A stretch of 64,000 nucleotides of DNA, from the NCBI RefSeq assembly GCF_000974445.1, contig NZ_BBOJ01000011.1, positions 186,001 to 250,000 of the forward strand. Direction: 5' to 3'. Shown here piece by piece: positions 34,970-42,427 of the stretch. The first letter of the stretch is position 1. Every line of letters begins with the position of its first letter. A program made the position numbers and the translations under genes. The notes beneath the pieces were generated by a model. The model saw nothing but the letters and a program-made list of their open reading frames with translations. It had not been told where the DNA came from and did no database searches. Source of the stretch: Lentzea aerocolonigenes. GTDB taxonomy: Bacteria; Actinomycetota; Actinomycetes; Mycobacteriales; Pseudonocardiaceae.

Positions 34970-35740
34970 TCAGCGCGCGCCTCGTTCCTCCGCGATCGAG
35001 TTGGCGCCGTCGACCACGATCATCTGGCCCGTCAGATAGGACGCGGAGGGCGAGGCGAGGAACCGGACGACCGCGGCGACCTCCTCCGGTGTGCCAGGGC
35101 GACCCATCGGCGTCGCCTTGCCCATGGACACCTCGTGGGCCGTCGAAGCGGCTGTCGCGATCCAGCCGGGGGCGACCGCGTTGCAGGTGATGCCCCGGGA
35201 TGCGACGTCGATGGCGGTGGATCTGGTCAGTCCGATGACGGCGGCCTTCGCCGAGTGGTACGCGGCGTCGTTCGCATAGGCCATCAGAGGTCCTGACACC
35301 GACGCCGTGTTGACGATCCGCCCGACGCCGTCCGTGAGGAGGGGAACCGCGGCCCGCGTGACGAAGAAGGTCGTGTCCAGATTCCGCGAGATGGCCGCGC
35401 GCCAGTCGTCGTCCGTGGTGGACACGACCGGCGCTGCTTGCTCGGCGCCGGAGACCGCCGTCATGCCGGCGTTGTTCACCAGGACGTCGATCCTCCCGAA
35501 AGTCCGGACGGTGAGGGCGATCAGGGCGCCGGCGGTCGCGGAGACGGTCAGGTCGCCGACGAAGCCCACGACGCCCGCCCGTTCGCCGCCCAGTTGCCGA
35601 ACGCGCTCGTGGATGCGATCTGTGGTCGATGCGATCACCACCGCGTGGTCCTCGGCCAGCAGACGGGCGCAGGCGAAGCCGATCCCGTCCTCGCTGCCCG
35701 CGCCGGTGACGACGGCCACCGGTCGGCTGTCTGGCCTCAT
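34970..35740 (-). CDS. SDR family oxidoreductase
   Basis: This 256-aa classical short-chain dehydrogenase has cofactor motif VTGAGSEDGIGFACARLL (a two-residue insertion in TGxxxGxG), NNAG in VLVNNAGMT, Ser in VNTASVSG and the catalytic Y-x-x-x-K as AAYHSAKAAVIGLTRS. The C-terminus has YLTGQMIVVDGANS. ATG 35740 follows AGGCAGG; an ATG farther upstream is less likely. It is divergent from the permease gene and 69 bp upstream of the TetR gene. It probably oxidises a hydroxyl intermediate of the same pathway; the substrate is unknown. Confidence 0.9.
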   Translation of the reverse strand: MRPDSRPVAVVTGAGSEDGIGFACARLLAEDHAVVIASTTDRIHERVRQLGGERAGVVGFVGDLTVSATAGALIALTVRTFGRIDVLVNNAGMTAVSGAEQAAPVVSTTDDDWRAAISRNLDTTFFVTRAAVPLLTDGVGRIVNTASVSGPLMAYANDAAYHSAKAAVIGLTRSTAIDVASRGITCNAVAPGWIATAASTAHEVSMGKATPMGRPGTPEEVAAVVRFLASPSASYLTGQMIVVDGANSIAEERGAR

Positions 35741-35770
35741 GCGCACCTGCCTCTCCCGCATTCCCGTACG

Positions 35771-35849
35771 TTCGTACGAATCGTGCACGAGATCATGGCA
35801 CTTCCACAAGGTGTACAGGGCACCTGCGGTCCGCCGATTTTCGTACAAA
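35771..35849. promoter_or_regulatory. two TTCGTACRAA sites in the divergent SDR/permease promoter region
   Basis: TTCGTACGAA (35771-35780) is a perfect 10-bp palindrome, itself within CGTACG-TT-CGTACG. TTCGTACAAA (35840-35849) is a second copy with one change, just before a TTGACT -35 candidate at 35854-35859. They are candidate binding sites for the neighbouring TetR protein. Confidence 0.45.
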
Positions 35850-35918
35850 CCTCTTGACTGTGATGCAGTGCACAGCCATCCTCGACGAACTACATCCGGT
35901 TACCGCATCGAGGTCGCC

Positions 35919-37403
35919 ATGTCTGCACACCTCTCCACCTCGTCGAGTTCGGATCCATCACCGTCGCCGTCGGGCTCGGCCACCCTGCGGGCGAACGCGA
36001 TCGGTACCGTCGGCGTGACGGCGACCGTCGTCTCCGCGGCCGCGCCGCTGACGGTCATGGCCGGCGTCGCCCCCATCGCGCTGGCCATCGGGGGAGTCGG
36101 CGTGCCGGGCGCGTACCTGCTGGCCGGCGTGGTCCTGATCGTCTTCGCGATCGGGTTCACCGCGATGGCGGCACAGATCAGGCGGACGGGCGGCTTCTTC
36201 GTCTACATCGGACACGCGTTCGGCGGAACCGCGGGGTTCGCCGCCGCCGTGCTCGCGATCGTGTCCTACAACCTGCTCCAGATCGGGACCTACGGTCTTC
36301 TGGGCACCCAGGCCAGTGCGGCGCTCGACAACATCTTCGGCGTGAGTGTTCCGTGGTGGGCGATCGCGGTGATCGCGGTCGTGGCCGTGTTCGTGCTGGG
36401 AGCACTCGGGATCGACGTCGGCACGAAGGTGCTCGTCGTGCTGATCAGCCTGGAAACCGCGATCCTGGCGGTCATGGCGATCGCCGTCGTCGTCAGGGGC
36501 GGCGCTCAGGGCCTCGGTGTCGCGTCGTTCGATCCGGGCAACGTCTTCCAGGGCGGCGTGCTGGCGGTCCTCGGGATCTGCTTCGCGGCGTTCATGGGTT
36601 TCGAGTCGACGGCGTTGTACCGCGCGGAGGCACGTGACCCCGCGCGCACGATCCCGCGGGCGACGTACATCGCGGTCGCGTTCATGGCTCTCTTCTACTG
36701 CTTCATCTCCTGGACCGTGGTGCAGGCACTCGGGCAGGCCGACGTCCAGGCCGCCGCGGGGAAGGCGGGCTCCGCGCTGTTCTTCGTGACCATTCGCGAG
36801 TACGTCGGCCCGTGGGCCGAGCACGCGATGTACGTCCTCATCGTCACCAGCGTCTACGCGGCCCAGCTCGCGTTCCACAACGCCATCAACCGTTACGTCT
36901 TCGGCATGGCGGAAAGTGGTGCGCTGCCAACGGTGTTCGCGCGCACGAACCGGGCGGGGAGCCCGGCGTTCGCGGGCGCGGTGCAGAGCGTGCTCGCCCT
37001 GACGGTCGTGATCGCCTTCGCGCTGGCGGGCCTCGATCCGTTCAAGGACCTGCTGATCAAGGTGAACACGCCGGGCGTCATCGGCATCATCGTGTTGCAG
37101 GGGCTGGCGGCCGCGGCCGCGGTGGCGTTCTTCCTGCGTCGCCGGGCGATCGCGCGACGCACCTTCTTCATCGCCAGCTCGGTGATCGCCGCCGTCCTGA
37201 TGTCCTGGGTCGTCTACGTCGTGGTCCGGCACCTCGACGTGCTCACCGGCGCACCGAAGGAGATCAACGACGCCCTCGTGGCGGTGGTTCCCGCGGTGCT
37301 CGTCCTCGGTCTGGTCGGAGGTCTCGTGCTGCGGAGAGTCCGGCCGAGGACGATCGCACTGCTCGCGCGTGACAACGAAGACGCACAAGGAGATGACCAG
37401 TGA
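35919..37403 (+). CDS. APC family amino acid/amine permease
   Basis: This 494-aa protein has about 12 transmembrane helices. It shows the APC first-helix signature GTVGVTATVVSAAAPLTVMA and the later GFESTALYRAEARDPARTIP, both hallmarks of the amino acid-polyamine-organocation family. The N-terminal 20 residues are Ser/Pro-rich and cytoplasmic. Start ATG 35919; its stop overlaps the GTG of the amidase gene (GTGA), so uptake and amidase are translationally coupled. Substrate is inferred to be an amino acid amide, amine or similar small nitrogen compound. Confidence 0.9.
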   Translation: MSAHLSTSSSSDPSPSPSGSATLRANAIGTVGVTATVVSAAAPLTVMAGVAPIALAIGGVGVPGAYLLAGVVLIVFAIGFTAMAAQIRRTGGFFVYIGHAFGGTAGFAAAVLAIVSYNLLQIGTYGLLGTQASAALDNIFGVSVPWWAIAVIAVVAVFVLGALGIDVGTKVLVVLISLETAILAVMAIAVVVRGGAQGLGVASFDPGNVFQGGVLAVLGICFAAFMGFESTALYRAEARDPARTIPRATYIAVAFMALFYCFISWTVVQALGQADVQAAAGKAGSALFFVTIREYVGPWAEHAMYVLIVTSVYAAQLAFHNAINRYVFGMAESGALPTVFARTNRAGSPAFAGAVQSVLALTVVIAFALAGLDPFKDLLIKVNTPGVIGIIVLQGLAAAAAVAFFLRRRAIARRTFFIASSVIAAVLMSWVVYVVVRHLDVLTGAPKEINDALVAVVPAVLVLGLVGGLVLRRVRPRTIALLARDNEDAQGDDQ

Positions 37404-38857
37404 CGAGTCGCACCCGGGACGAGATGCCGAGCGACCTCTGGCGGTGGTCGGCGACATCGCTTCGCGATGCGATGCGGCGCGGCGACGTCAGCGCGACCGA
37501 AGTGGCGACAGCGCACCTGGAACGCTGCGACGACGTGAACGGCCGGATCAACGCGCTGATCAGCGTGTCGGCGGAGGAAGCGCTGGCCACGGCACGCGAA
37601 CTCGACGCCCGCCCGCAGGCGGACCGCACCGCACTTCTGCACGGTGTTCCCGTCTCCATCAAGGACAACACCGACCAGGCCGGTCACGCCACCACGTGCG
37701 GAATCGTCGAAGGCGCCGGAAACGTGGCCGAGGAGGACGCGTCCCCGGTGGCGGCTCTGCGTTCGAGCGGAGCGGTGTTCGTCGGGCGCAGCAACCTGCC
37801 CGCCTGGGGCCTGCGCTGGTTCTCGGAGAACGAACTGTTCGGGCGGACGCTGAACCCGTGGACCGCGGACCACACGCCGGGAGGCTCGAGTGGAGGCGCC
37901 GCCGCGGCGGTCGCGGCCGGGATCGTTCCGATCGCTCACGCGAACGACATCGGTGGTTCGATCCGCTACCCCGCGGCGGTCTGCGGTGTCACCGGAATCC
38001 GCCCCACCGCGGGACGTGTCCCGAAGTGGTCCGCGCCGTCGCTCGTGAGCCACGCCCCGTCCATCGCGGAGACCGTCATGGCGGTGGAAGGCCCAATCGC
38101 AAGGCACGTCGAGGACTTGAGGATCGCTCTGCGAGCGATGTCCGTGCACGACCCGCGCGACCCGGCATCGTTGCCGATCGGCTACCAGGACGAACCGGCT
38201 CTGCCGCCGGGGACCAAGGTCGGAGTGGTCCGCGAGATACCCGGTGTCGAGACCTGCCAGGAGAACCTGCGCGCGGTGGACGACGCGGCACGGTGGCTGG
38301 AGGAGGCGGGCTACCGGACGGTCGAGGTGAACATCCCGGAGATCCTCGAGGCGCATCGGCTCTGGCTTCTTCTCCTCTTCGAAGAACTCCGCCTCGGTGC
38401 GGCCGAGATGGTGGCGCTCGGCGGCGCGGACCTCCGCCAGGCCATGGAGTACAACTTCGCCGTCGAGGACGCCGCCTGGGGACCCAACGCGACCTTGGAG
38501 ACCTTCCTGCGCGGCCACACCCGGCGCAACGAGATCCTGTCGGTGATGGAAACCCGTTTCACCGACGTCTCCCTGCTCCTGACACCGTTCTCGGCGGCCC
38601 GTGCGCCGGAACACGGCGCGGACTTCGCTTCGCTCGAACGAGCGAGTCAGCTCCTCTGGGCACAATGGCCCATGACCTTCGTGCCCTGCCTGGGTCTGCC
38701 CGCGGCGACCGTTCCGACCGGAGTCGCCGGGGGACTGCCGGGCTCGGTTCAGATCATCGGCGGTCGTTTCCGGGAGAGCTGGATTCTGGACGCCGCGCAA
38801 GCGATCGAGGACCGTGCCGGCGTCATCACCCCCGTCGACCCGGTGCACGTGCGTTAG
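37400..38857 (+). CDS. amidase (amidase signature family)
   Basis: This 485-aa protein has the complete Ser-cisSer-Lys triad: Lys in VPVSIKDNTD (about 87), the cis-Ser in GGSSGGAAAAVAAG (about 162) and the nucleophile Ser in NDIGGSIRYPA (about 186). The family hydrolyses amides to acid and ammonia. The start is GTG 37400, overlapping the permease stop. Its 3' end overlaps that of the histidine kinase gene by 4 bp on the opposite strand. Confidence 0.93.
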   Translation: MTSRTRDEMPSDLWRWSATSLRDAMRRGDVSATEVATAHLERCDDVNGRINALISVSAEEALATARELDARPQADRTALLHGVPVSIKDNTDQAGHATTCGIVEGAGNVAEEDASPVAALRSSGAVFVGRSNLPAWGLRWFSENELFGRTLNPWTADHTPGGSSGGAAAAVAAGIVPIAHANDIGGSIRYPAAVCGVTGIRPTAGRVPKWSAPSLVSHAPSIAETVMAVEGPIARHVEDLRIALRAMSVHDPRDPASLPIGYQDEPALPPGTKVGVVREIPGVETCQENLRAVDDAARWLEEAGYRTVEVNIPEILEAHRLWLLLLFEELRLGAAEMVALGGADLRQAMEYNFAVEDAAWGPNATLETFLRGHTRRNEILSVMETRFTDVSLLLTPFSAARAPEHGADFASLERASQLLWAQWPMTFVPCLGLPAATVPTGVAGGLPGSVQIIGGRFRESWILDAAQAIEDRAGVITPVDPVHVR

Positions 38858-39960
38858 ACGTGCGCGGTGCCGACTGCCGTGAGCGGCAGCCGCAGCCGCA
38901 GCTGGAAGCCACCGTCGGGCATCGGTCCGGTGTGGAGCTTCCCGCCCAGCAGGGTGGCGCGCTCCTGCAGTCCGACGAGCCCGTGCCGTGCACTGGGCAG
39001 GGCGAGGTTCGGCCTGGTGGGCCGGGTGTTGGTGACGGTGACGGTGAGATCGGTGTCGTCGTGGCTGATCTCGATGGTGGCGCTGGCGCCGGGGGCGTGC
39101 TTGCGCACGTTGGTGAGCGCTTCCTGGATCGTGCGGTAGATGGCCCGCTGCACGGGTGGTTCGAGACCGTCGGGTGCGGTGCCGACCATCCGTGCGTCGA
39201 TCGCGCTGTTGCCGATGAGGCGTTCGAGATCGGTCAGCGTGGGCTGCGGGGTGAGCTCGGTCGCCGGTGTCCCGGAGGCGCGCAGCAGGTTGACCATGTG
39301 ACGCAGCTCGTCGAGCGTGTTCACCGACAGCTGGCGCACGTTCCCGGCTGCCTGCTTGGCGTTCGGGTCCTGGGTGCTGACCATGAGCGCGGTCGCCTGC
39401 ACCGCGATCAGGCTCACCTGGTGGGAGACGACGTCGTGCATCTCGCGGGCGAGCTGGTTGCGTTCGCGGGCCAGGATCGCCTCGGCGTCGAGCCGCCGTT
39501 CGTGTTCCCTCGCTTCCTTGACCTCCTCCAGCCGCAGGGCCAGCTCGCGCCGGGACAGCAGGAACTGTCCGAGGAGGATCGGTGCGATCGCGGTCATCGC
39601 GGCGTAGATGACGCCGAGCAGCGTGTGAAAATACCAGATCGACGGGGCGAACTCCGACATCGGGAAGACGAAACCGGCCGTCGCGAGAAGCCCGCACCCC
39701 GCGAGCAGCCACGAGTCACGACAGCGGCTCGAGACCACGTAGAGGGCGACGATCGCCGGAACGATCGTGCCGGGGAACAGCACCGCCGGCAAGGTCGCCA
39801 GCAGGACGGCCAGCGGCCAGCGCTCGCGCACCAGGAGGGCGAGCACGGCGACCGCCATCGTGACGACCCCGTACGGGGTGCCCTCGGCGATCGTGGTCAG
39901 CACTCCCTCTGCCACGGCGACCGCCAGCACCCCTGCGTCGACGAACCGGCTGGAGCTCAC
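38854..39960 (-). CDS. sensor histidine kinase (NarL-type partner)
   Basis: This 368-aa protein has an N-terminal part with about five membrane helices (15-150) and no large extracellular loop, a short coiled coil, the HisKA_3 dimerisation helix with the phosphoacceptor His in AREMHDVVSHQVSLIAVQA (about 175), and an HATPase domain with EALTNVRKHA and HGLVGLQERA. Stop and start codons overlap with the upstream regulator gene (GTGA). The signal is unknown; such kinases often sense membrane stress. Confidence 0.92.
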   Translation of the reverse strand: MSSSRFVDAGVLAVAVAEGVLTTIAEGTPYGVVTMAVAVLALLVRERWPLAVLLATLPAVLFPGTIVPAIVALYVVSSRCRDSWLLAGCGLLATAGFVFPMSEFAPSIWYFHTLLGVIYAAMTAIAPILLGQFLLSRRELALRLEEVKEAREHERRLDAEAILARERNQLAREMHDVVSHQVSLIAVQATALMVSTQDPNAKQAAGNVRQLSVNTLDELRHMVNLLRASGTPATELTPQPTLTDLERLIGNSAIDARMVGTAPDGLEPPVQRAIYRTIQEALTNVRKHAPGASATIEISHDDTDLTVTVTNTRPTRPNLALPSARHGLVGLQERATLLGGKLHTGPMPDGGFQLRLRLPLTAVGTAHV

Positions 39961-40616
39961 CGCGACTCTCCGGTGTCGTCGAGCAGTCCGGCCCGCTGCG
40001 CGACGAGGGCCGCCTGCACCCTGCTGCCCACGCGCAGTTTGGTGAGGATGGCGCTGACGTGGTCCTTCACCGTGCCGACGCTGACGTGGATCCGGGCGCC
40101 GATGTCGGTGTTGGACAGTCCTTCGGCGATCAGCACGAGCACGGCCCGTTCGCGTTCGGTCAGCAGCTCGACCTGTTCGGTGGCCGCCGAGCCCGCGCCG
40201 GAACCGAGGTAGCCGTCGACGACGGTGCGGGTGACCTTGGGGGAGAGCACCACACCGCCGCTGACGAGCGTGCGCACCATCTGCGCGAGCTGCTCGGGCC
40301 CGGTGTCCTTGAGGATGAACCCGGCCGCACCCGACCGCAGTGCCATGGCGATGTACTCGTCCGAGTCGAACGTCGTCAGCATGGCCACGACGGGCGGCGG
40401 CTTGAGACCCTGCAACTGACGCAGGATCGTCAGGCCGTCCACGTCCGGCATCCGGATGTCCAGCAGCACGAGGTCGGGCTTGAGCAGACTGATCTCGCGC
40501 ACCGCCTGCGCTCCGGTGGGTGTCGCCACGACCTCGATGTCTCCAGCCGACTGGAGGATGAGGCGGAAACCGGTCCGCACGAGCTCCTCGTCGTCCACGA
40601 CGACCACCCGGATCAT
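39957..40616 (-). CDS. NarL/LuxR-type response regulator
   Basis: This 219-aa protein has a receiver domain (1-120) with the acidic pair in VVVDDEE, phosphoacceptor Asp in VLLDIRMPD (about 52) and Lys in FILKDTG, then a LuxR helix-turn-helix (ERERAVLVLIAEGLSNTDIG, TVKDHVSAIL). ATG 40616 is preceded by AAAGGAGCG. First gene of a two-gene operon with the kinase; a hairpin separates it from the acyltransferase-like gene upstream. Confidence 0.95.
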   Translation of the reverse strand: MIRVVVVDDEELVRTGFRLILQSAGDIEVVATPTGAQAVREISLLKPDLVLLDIRMPDVDGLTILRQLQGLKPPPVVAMLTTFDSDEYIAMALRSGAAGFILKDTGPEQLAQMVRTLVSGGVVLSPKVTRTVVDGYLGSGAGSAATEQVELLTERERAVLVLIAEGLSNTDIGARIHVSVGTVKDHVSAILTKLRVGSRVQAALVAQRAGLLDDTGESR

Positions 40617-40699
40617 GTAACGCTCCTTTGTGGATCCTGCACGCGTGCAGTCTCGCCGAGACCGGTGCGGCAGCGCCATCCGGGTACTGGCGGGTGAAG

Positions 40700-40739
40700 C
40701 CCGGCCGACCGGAAGGTTGTGACCAGCCGGTCGGCCGGG
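40700..40739 (-). terminator. strong hairpin after the acyltransferase-like gene
   Basis: A perfect 13-bp stem, CCCGGCCGACCGG (40700-40712) with 40727-40739, and a 14-nt loop, 4 bp beyond the stop of the leftward gene. Its right arm CCGGTCGGCCGGG recurs within repeat copy B near 48168-48180. Confidence 0.8.
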
Positions 40740-40742
40740 GTT

Positions 40743-42065
40743 TCAGCGGATGAACTTCGCCGGCTTGGTGGCGAGGTTGAGCAGGTACTCCAGCGGTCCC
40801 CTGCGGAAGAAGCGGGACCAGATGAAGGCGAAGGCCATGGCGCCGAAGATGAACATGAGCACCGGCGTCCAGGACGCCTGGGCCTCGGACCCGGCCGTCA
40901 CGCCGGTCATGGAGTCCCCGGGGGCTCCGGACGCTCCAGACATCTGCGACGACAGCAGGAAGTGGCCGACGTAGGCGGTCAGGGACATGGTGCCCACGGC
41001 GATGATCGGTGCGGCCAGGCGCTGCAACAGAGGCAGGCGGTCGATGGCCATCATCGCGAGCACGATCACGGTGATCGCGACGCCGATGCAGCCGATGACG
41101 TCGAACGGCATTCCGCTGTGCGGGCCCGAGGTCAGCAGCGACCAGCCCGATCCGGTGGTGTTGGGCGGCATGGAACCCATGTCACCCATGGCGCCGATGT
41201 CCTTCGGTCCCTTGCCCATGCCGGAGCCCGAGCCGGGGCCCCTGGCGCTCTGCATCTCCGCGGCCTCGCGGACGCCGTCGATCAGCTGGGCCAGCAGCCA
41301 GGAGGTGCCGTAGGCGAACACGGCGAGGGCGGGTCCGAACACGGCCAGCCGCTTGCGCACGGCGCTGGAGGTCACGTCGAGCCTGCCCAGCGCCATGCCG
41401 GCGATGATGAAGGCCATCCAGGGGATCGCGGGGTAGAAGCCGGTGAGCGTGAGGTCCAGCAGCCCCGCGCCGCCGAGCTGGGCGAGCGGGTCGTAGGCCT
41501 TCGCGGCAGCCCTGGCGGGTTCGGTGATCAGGACCTTGAGGCCGAAGGCCAGCAGCGGCCCGAAGACGGCGACCCCGGCCGCGATGATCGCCAGCGTCTT
41601 GGCGCTCAGTCGCACCAGTGGCAGGGCCAGCAGGAAGAAGAGCCCGTAGGAGGCGAGGATCACGACGTCGCCGTAGAGGTTGATCATCACGGTGCCCAGG
41701 ACGAGCAGGACCGCGGCCCTGATCGCGATCCGGGCCTTCGCCTGCCGCCCGGCCACACCGGTCTTCGGCTCGAGGCGGCCCGCGATCAGCATCAGCGAGA
41801 AACCGGCGAGCGTGGCGAACAGGGCCGACGAGCGGCCCTCCGTCAGGTGGCGCACCCAGGCGCCGATGCCGCTCGCGTTGGTCGTCGAGGGGCCGAGGTG
41901 CACGACGTACATGCCGAACACGGCGAGCGCGCGGGCCAGGTCCACCCCGACCAGGCGCCCCATCGAGGGAGTGGACTCCGTCGACGGGGCTGGTTCGGCC
42001 GGCGTCCGGGTCGGCGATGTCTCCGGCGCAGCTGAGGTGTCCTGCGGTGGTGGCATCTGTGTCAT
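40743..42065 (-). CDS. DUF1624/DUF418-like multi-pass membrane acyltransferase homolog
   Basis: This 440-aa protein has about ten membrane helices. The N-terminal GRLVGVDLARALAVFGMYVV followed by HLGP matches the heparan-alpha-glucosaminide N-acetyltransferase-like family, and the C-terminal half resembles DUF418. A Gly/Met-rich loop (about residues 245-275, with GSGSGMGKGPKD) is unusual. A Pro/Ser/Thr-rich cytoplasmic head precedes the first helix. Start ATG 42065. The gene lies downstream of a 300-bp noncoding repeat. Members probably modify surface glycans; substrate unknown. Confidence 0.8.
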   Translation of the reverse strand: MTQMPPPQDTSAAPETSPTRTPAEPAPSTESTPSMGRLVGVDLARALAVFGMYVVHLGPSTTNASGIGAWVRHLTEGRSSALFATLAGFSLMLIAGRLEPKTGVAGRQAKARIAIRAAVLLVLGTVMINLYGDVVILASYGLFFLLALPLVRLSAKTLAIIAAGVAVFGPLLAFGLKVLITEPARAAAKAYDPLAQLGGAGLLDLTLTGFYPAIPWMAFIIAGMALGRLDVTSSAVRKRLAVFGPALAVFAYGTSWLLAQLIDGVREAAEMQSARGPGSGSGMGKGPKDIGAMGDMGSMPPNTTGSGWSLLTSGPHSGMPFDVIGCIGVAITVIVLAMMAIDRLPLLQRLAAPIIAVGTMSLTAYVGHFLLSSQMSGASGAPGDSMTGVTAGSEAQASWTPVLMFIFGAMAFAFIWSRFFRRGPLEYLLNLATKPAKFIR

Positions 42066-42134
42066 AAAACAACTTTGGCGGTCCGGTGGGTGGCGGGACC
42101 ATCCGTCAGGTCGGGGTCCTGACCCCGCCACCCG

Positions 42135-42427
42135 GCCGGACCTCACGGGCCGACCGGCTCGGTCCACTGTGGCCGGTCAGCTGTGGCCGGCCACGGTGGG
42201 ACCGCCGGTCAGGAGTGGTGGGCCACTGTGGCCGGTCGGGTAGGGCTGTCCACAGTGGGACCGCCGGTCACGAGTGGTCGGTCACAGTGAGCCGGTCACG
42301 CAGGGTCGGCCACAGTGGGCCCCGGTCACGAGCGGTCTGCCACTGCGGCCGGTCACGCAGGGTCGGTCCCACTGTGGCCGGTCACCAGCGGTCGGTCACC
42401 AGCGGTCGGCCACCCTGGGACCCCCGG
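42135..42427. repeat. GC-rich degenerate noncoding tandem repeat
   Basis: Roughly eight to ten imperfect copies of a 27-32 bp unit containing CCACWGTGG, a GGGACCGCC-like stretch and CCGGTCACGAGYGGTCGG fill the gap between the MprF-like stop and the acyltransferase-like start. CCACTGTGG and CCACAGTGG alternate, so neighbouring units can pair into hairpins on either strand. Unit length varies, so this is not a CRISPR array. No coding frame is supported. Confidence 0.75.

Noticed and set aside
42135..42427. CRISPR array
   Set aside because: Units are degenerate and adjacent without unique spacers of constant length, and no cas genes are present.
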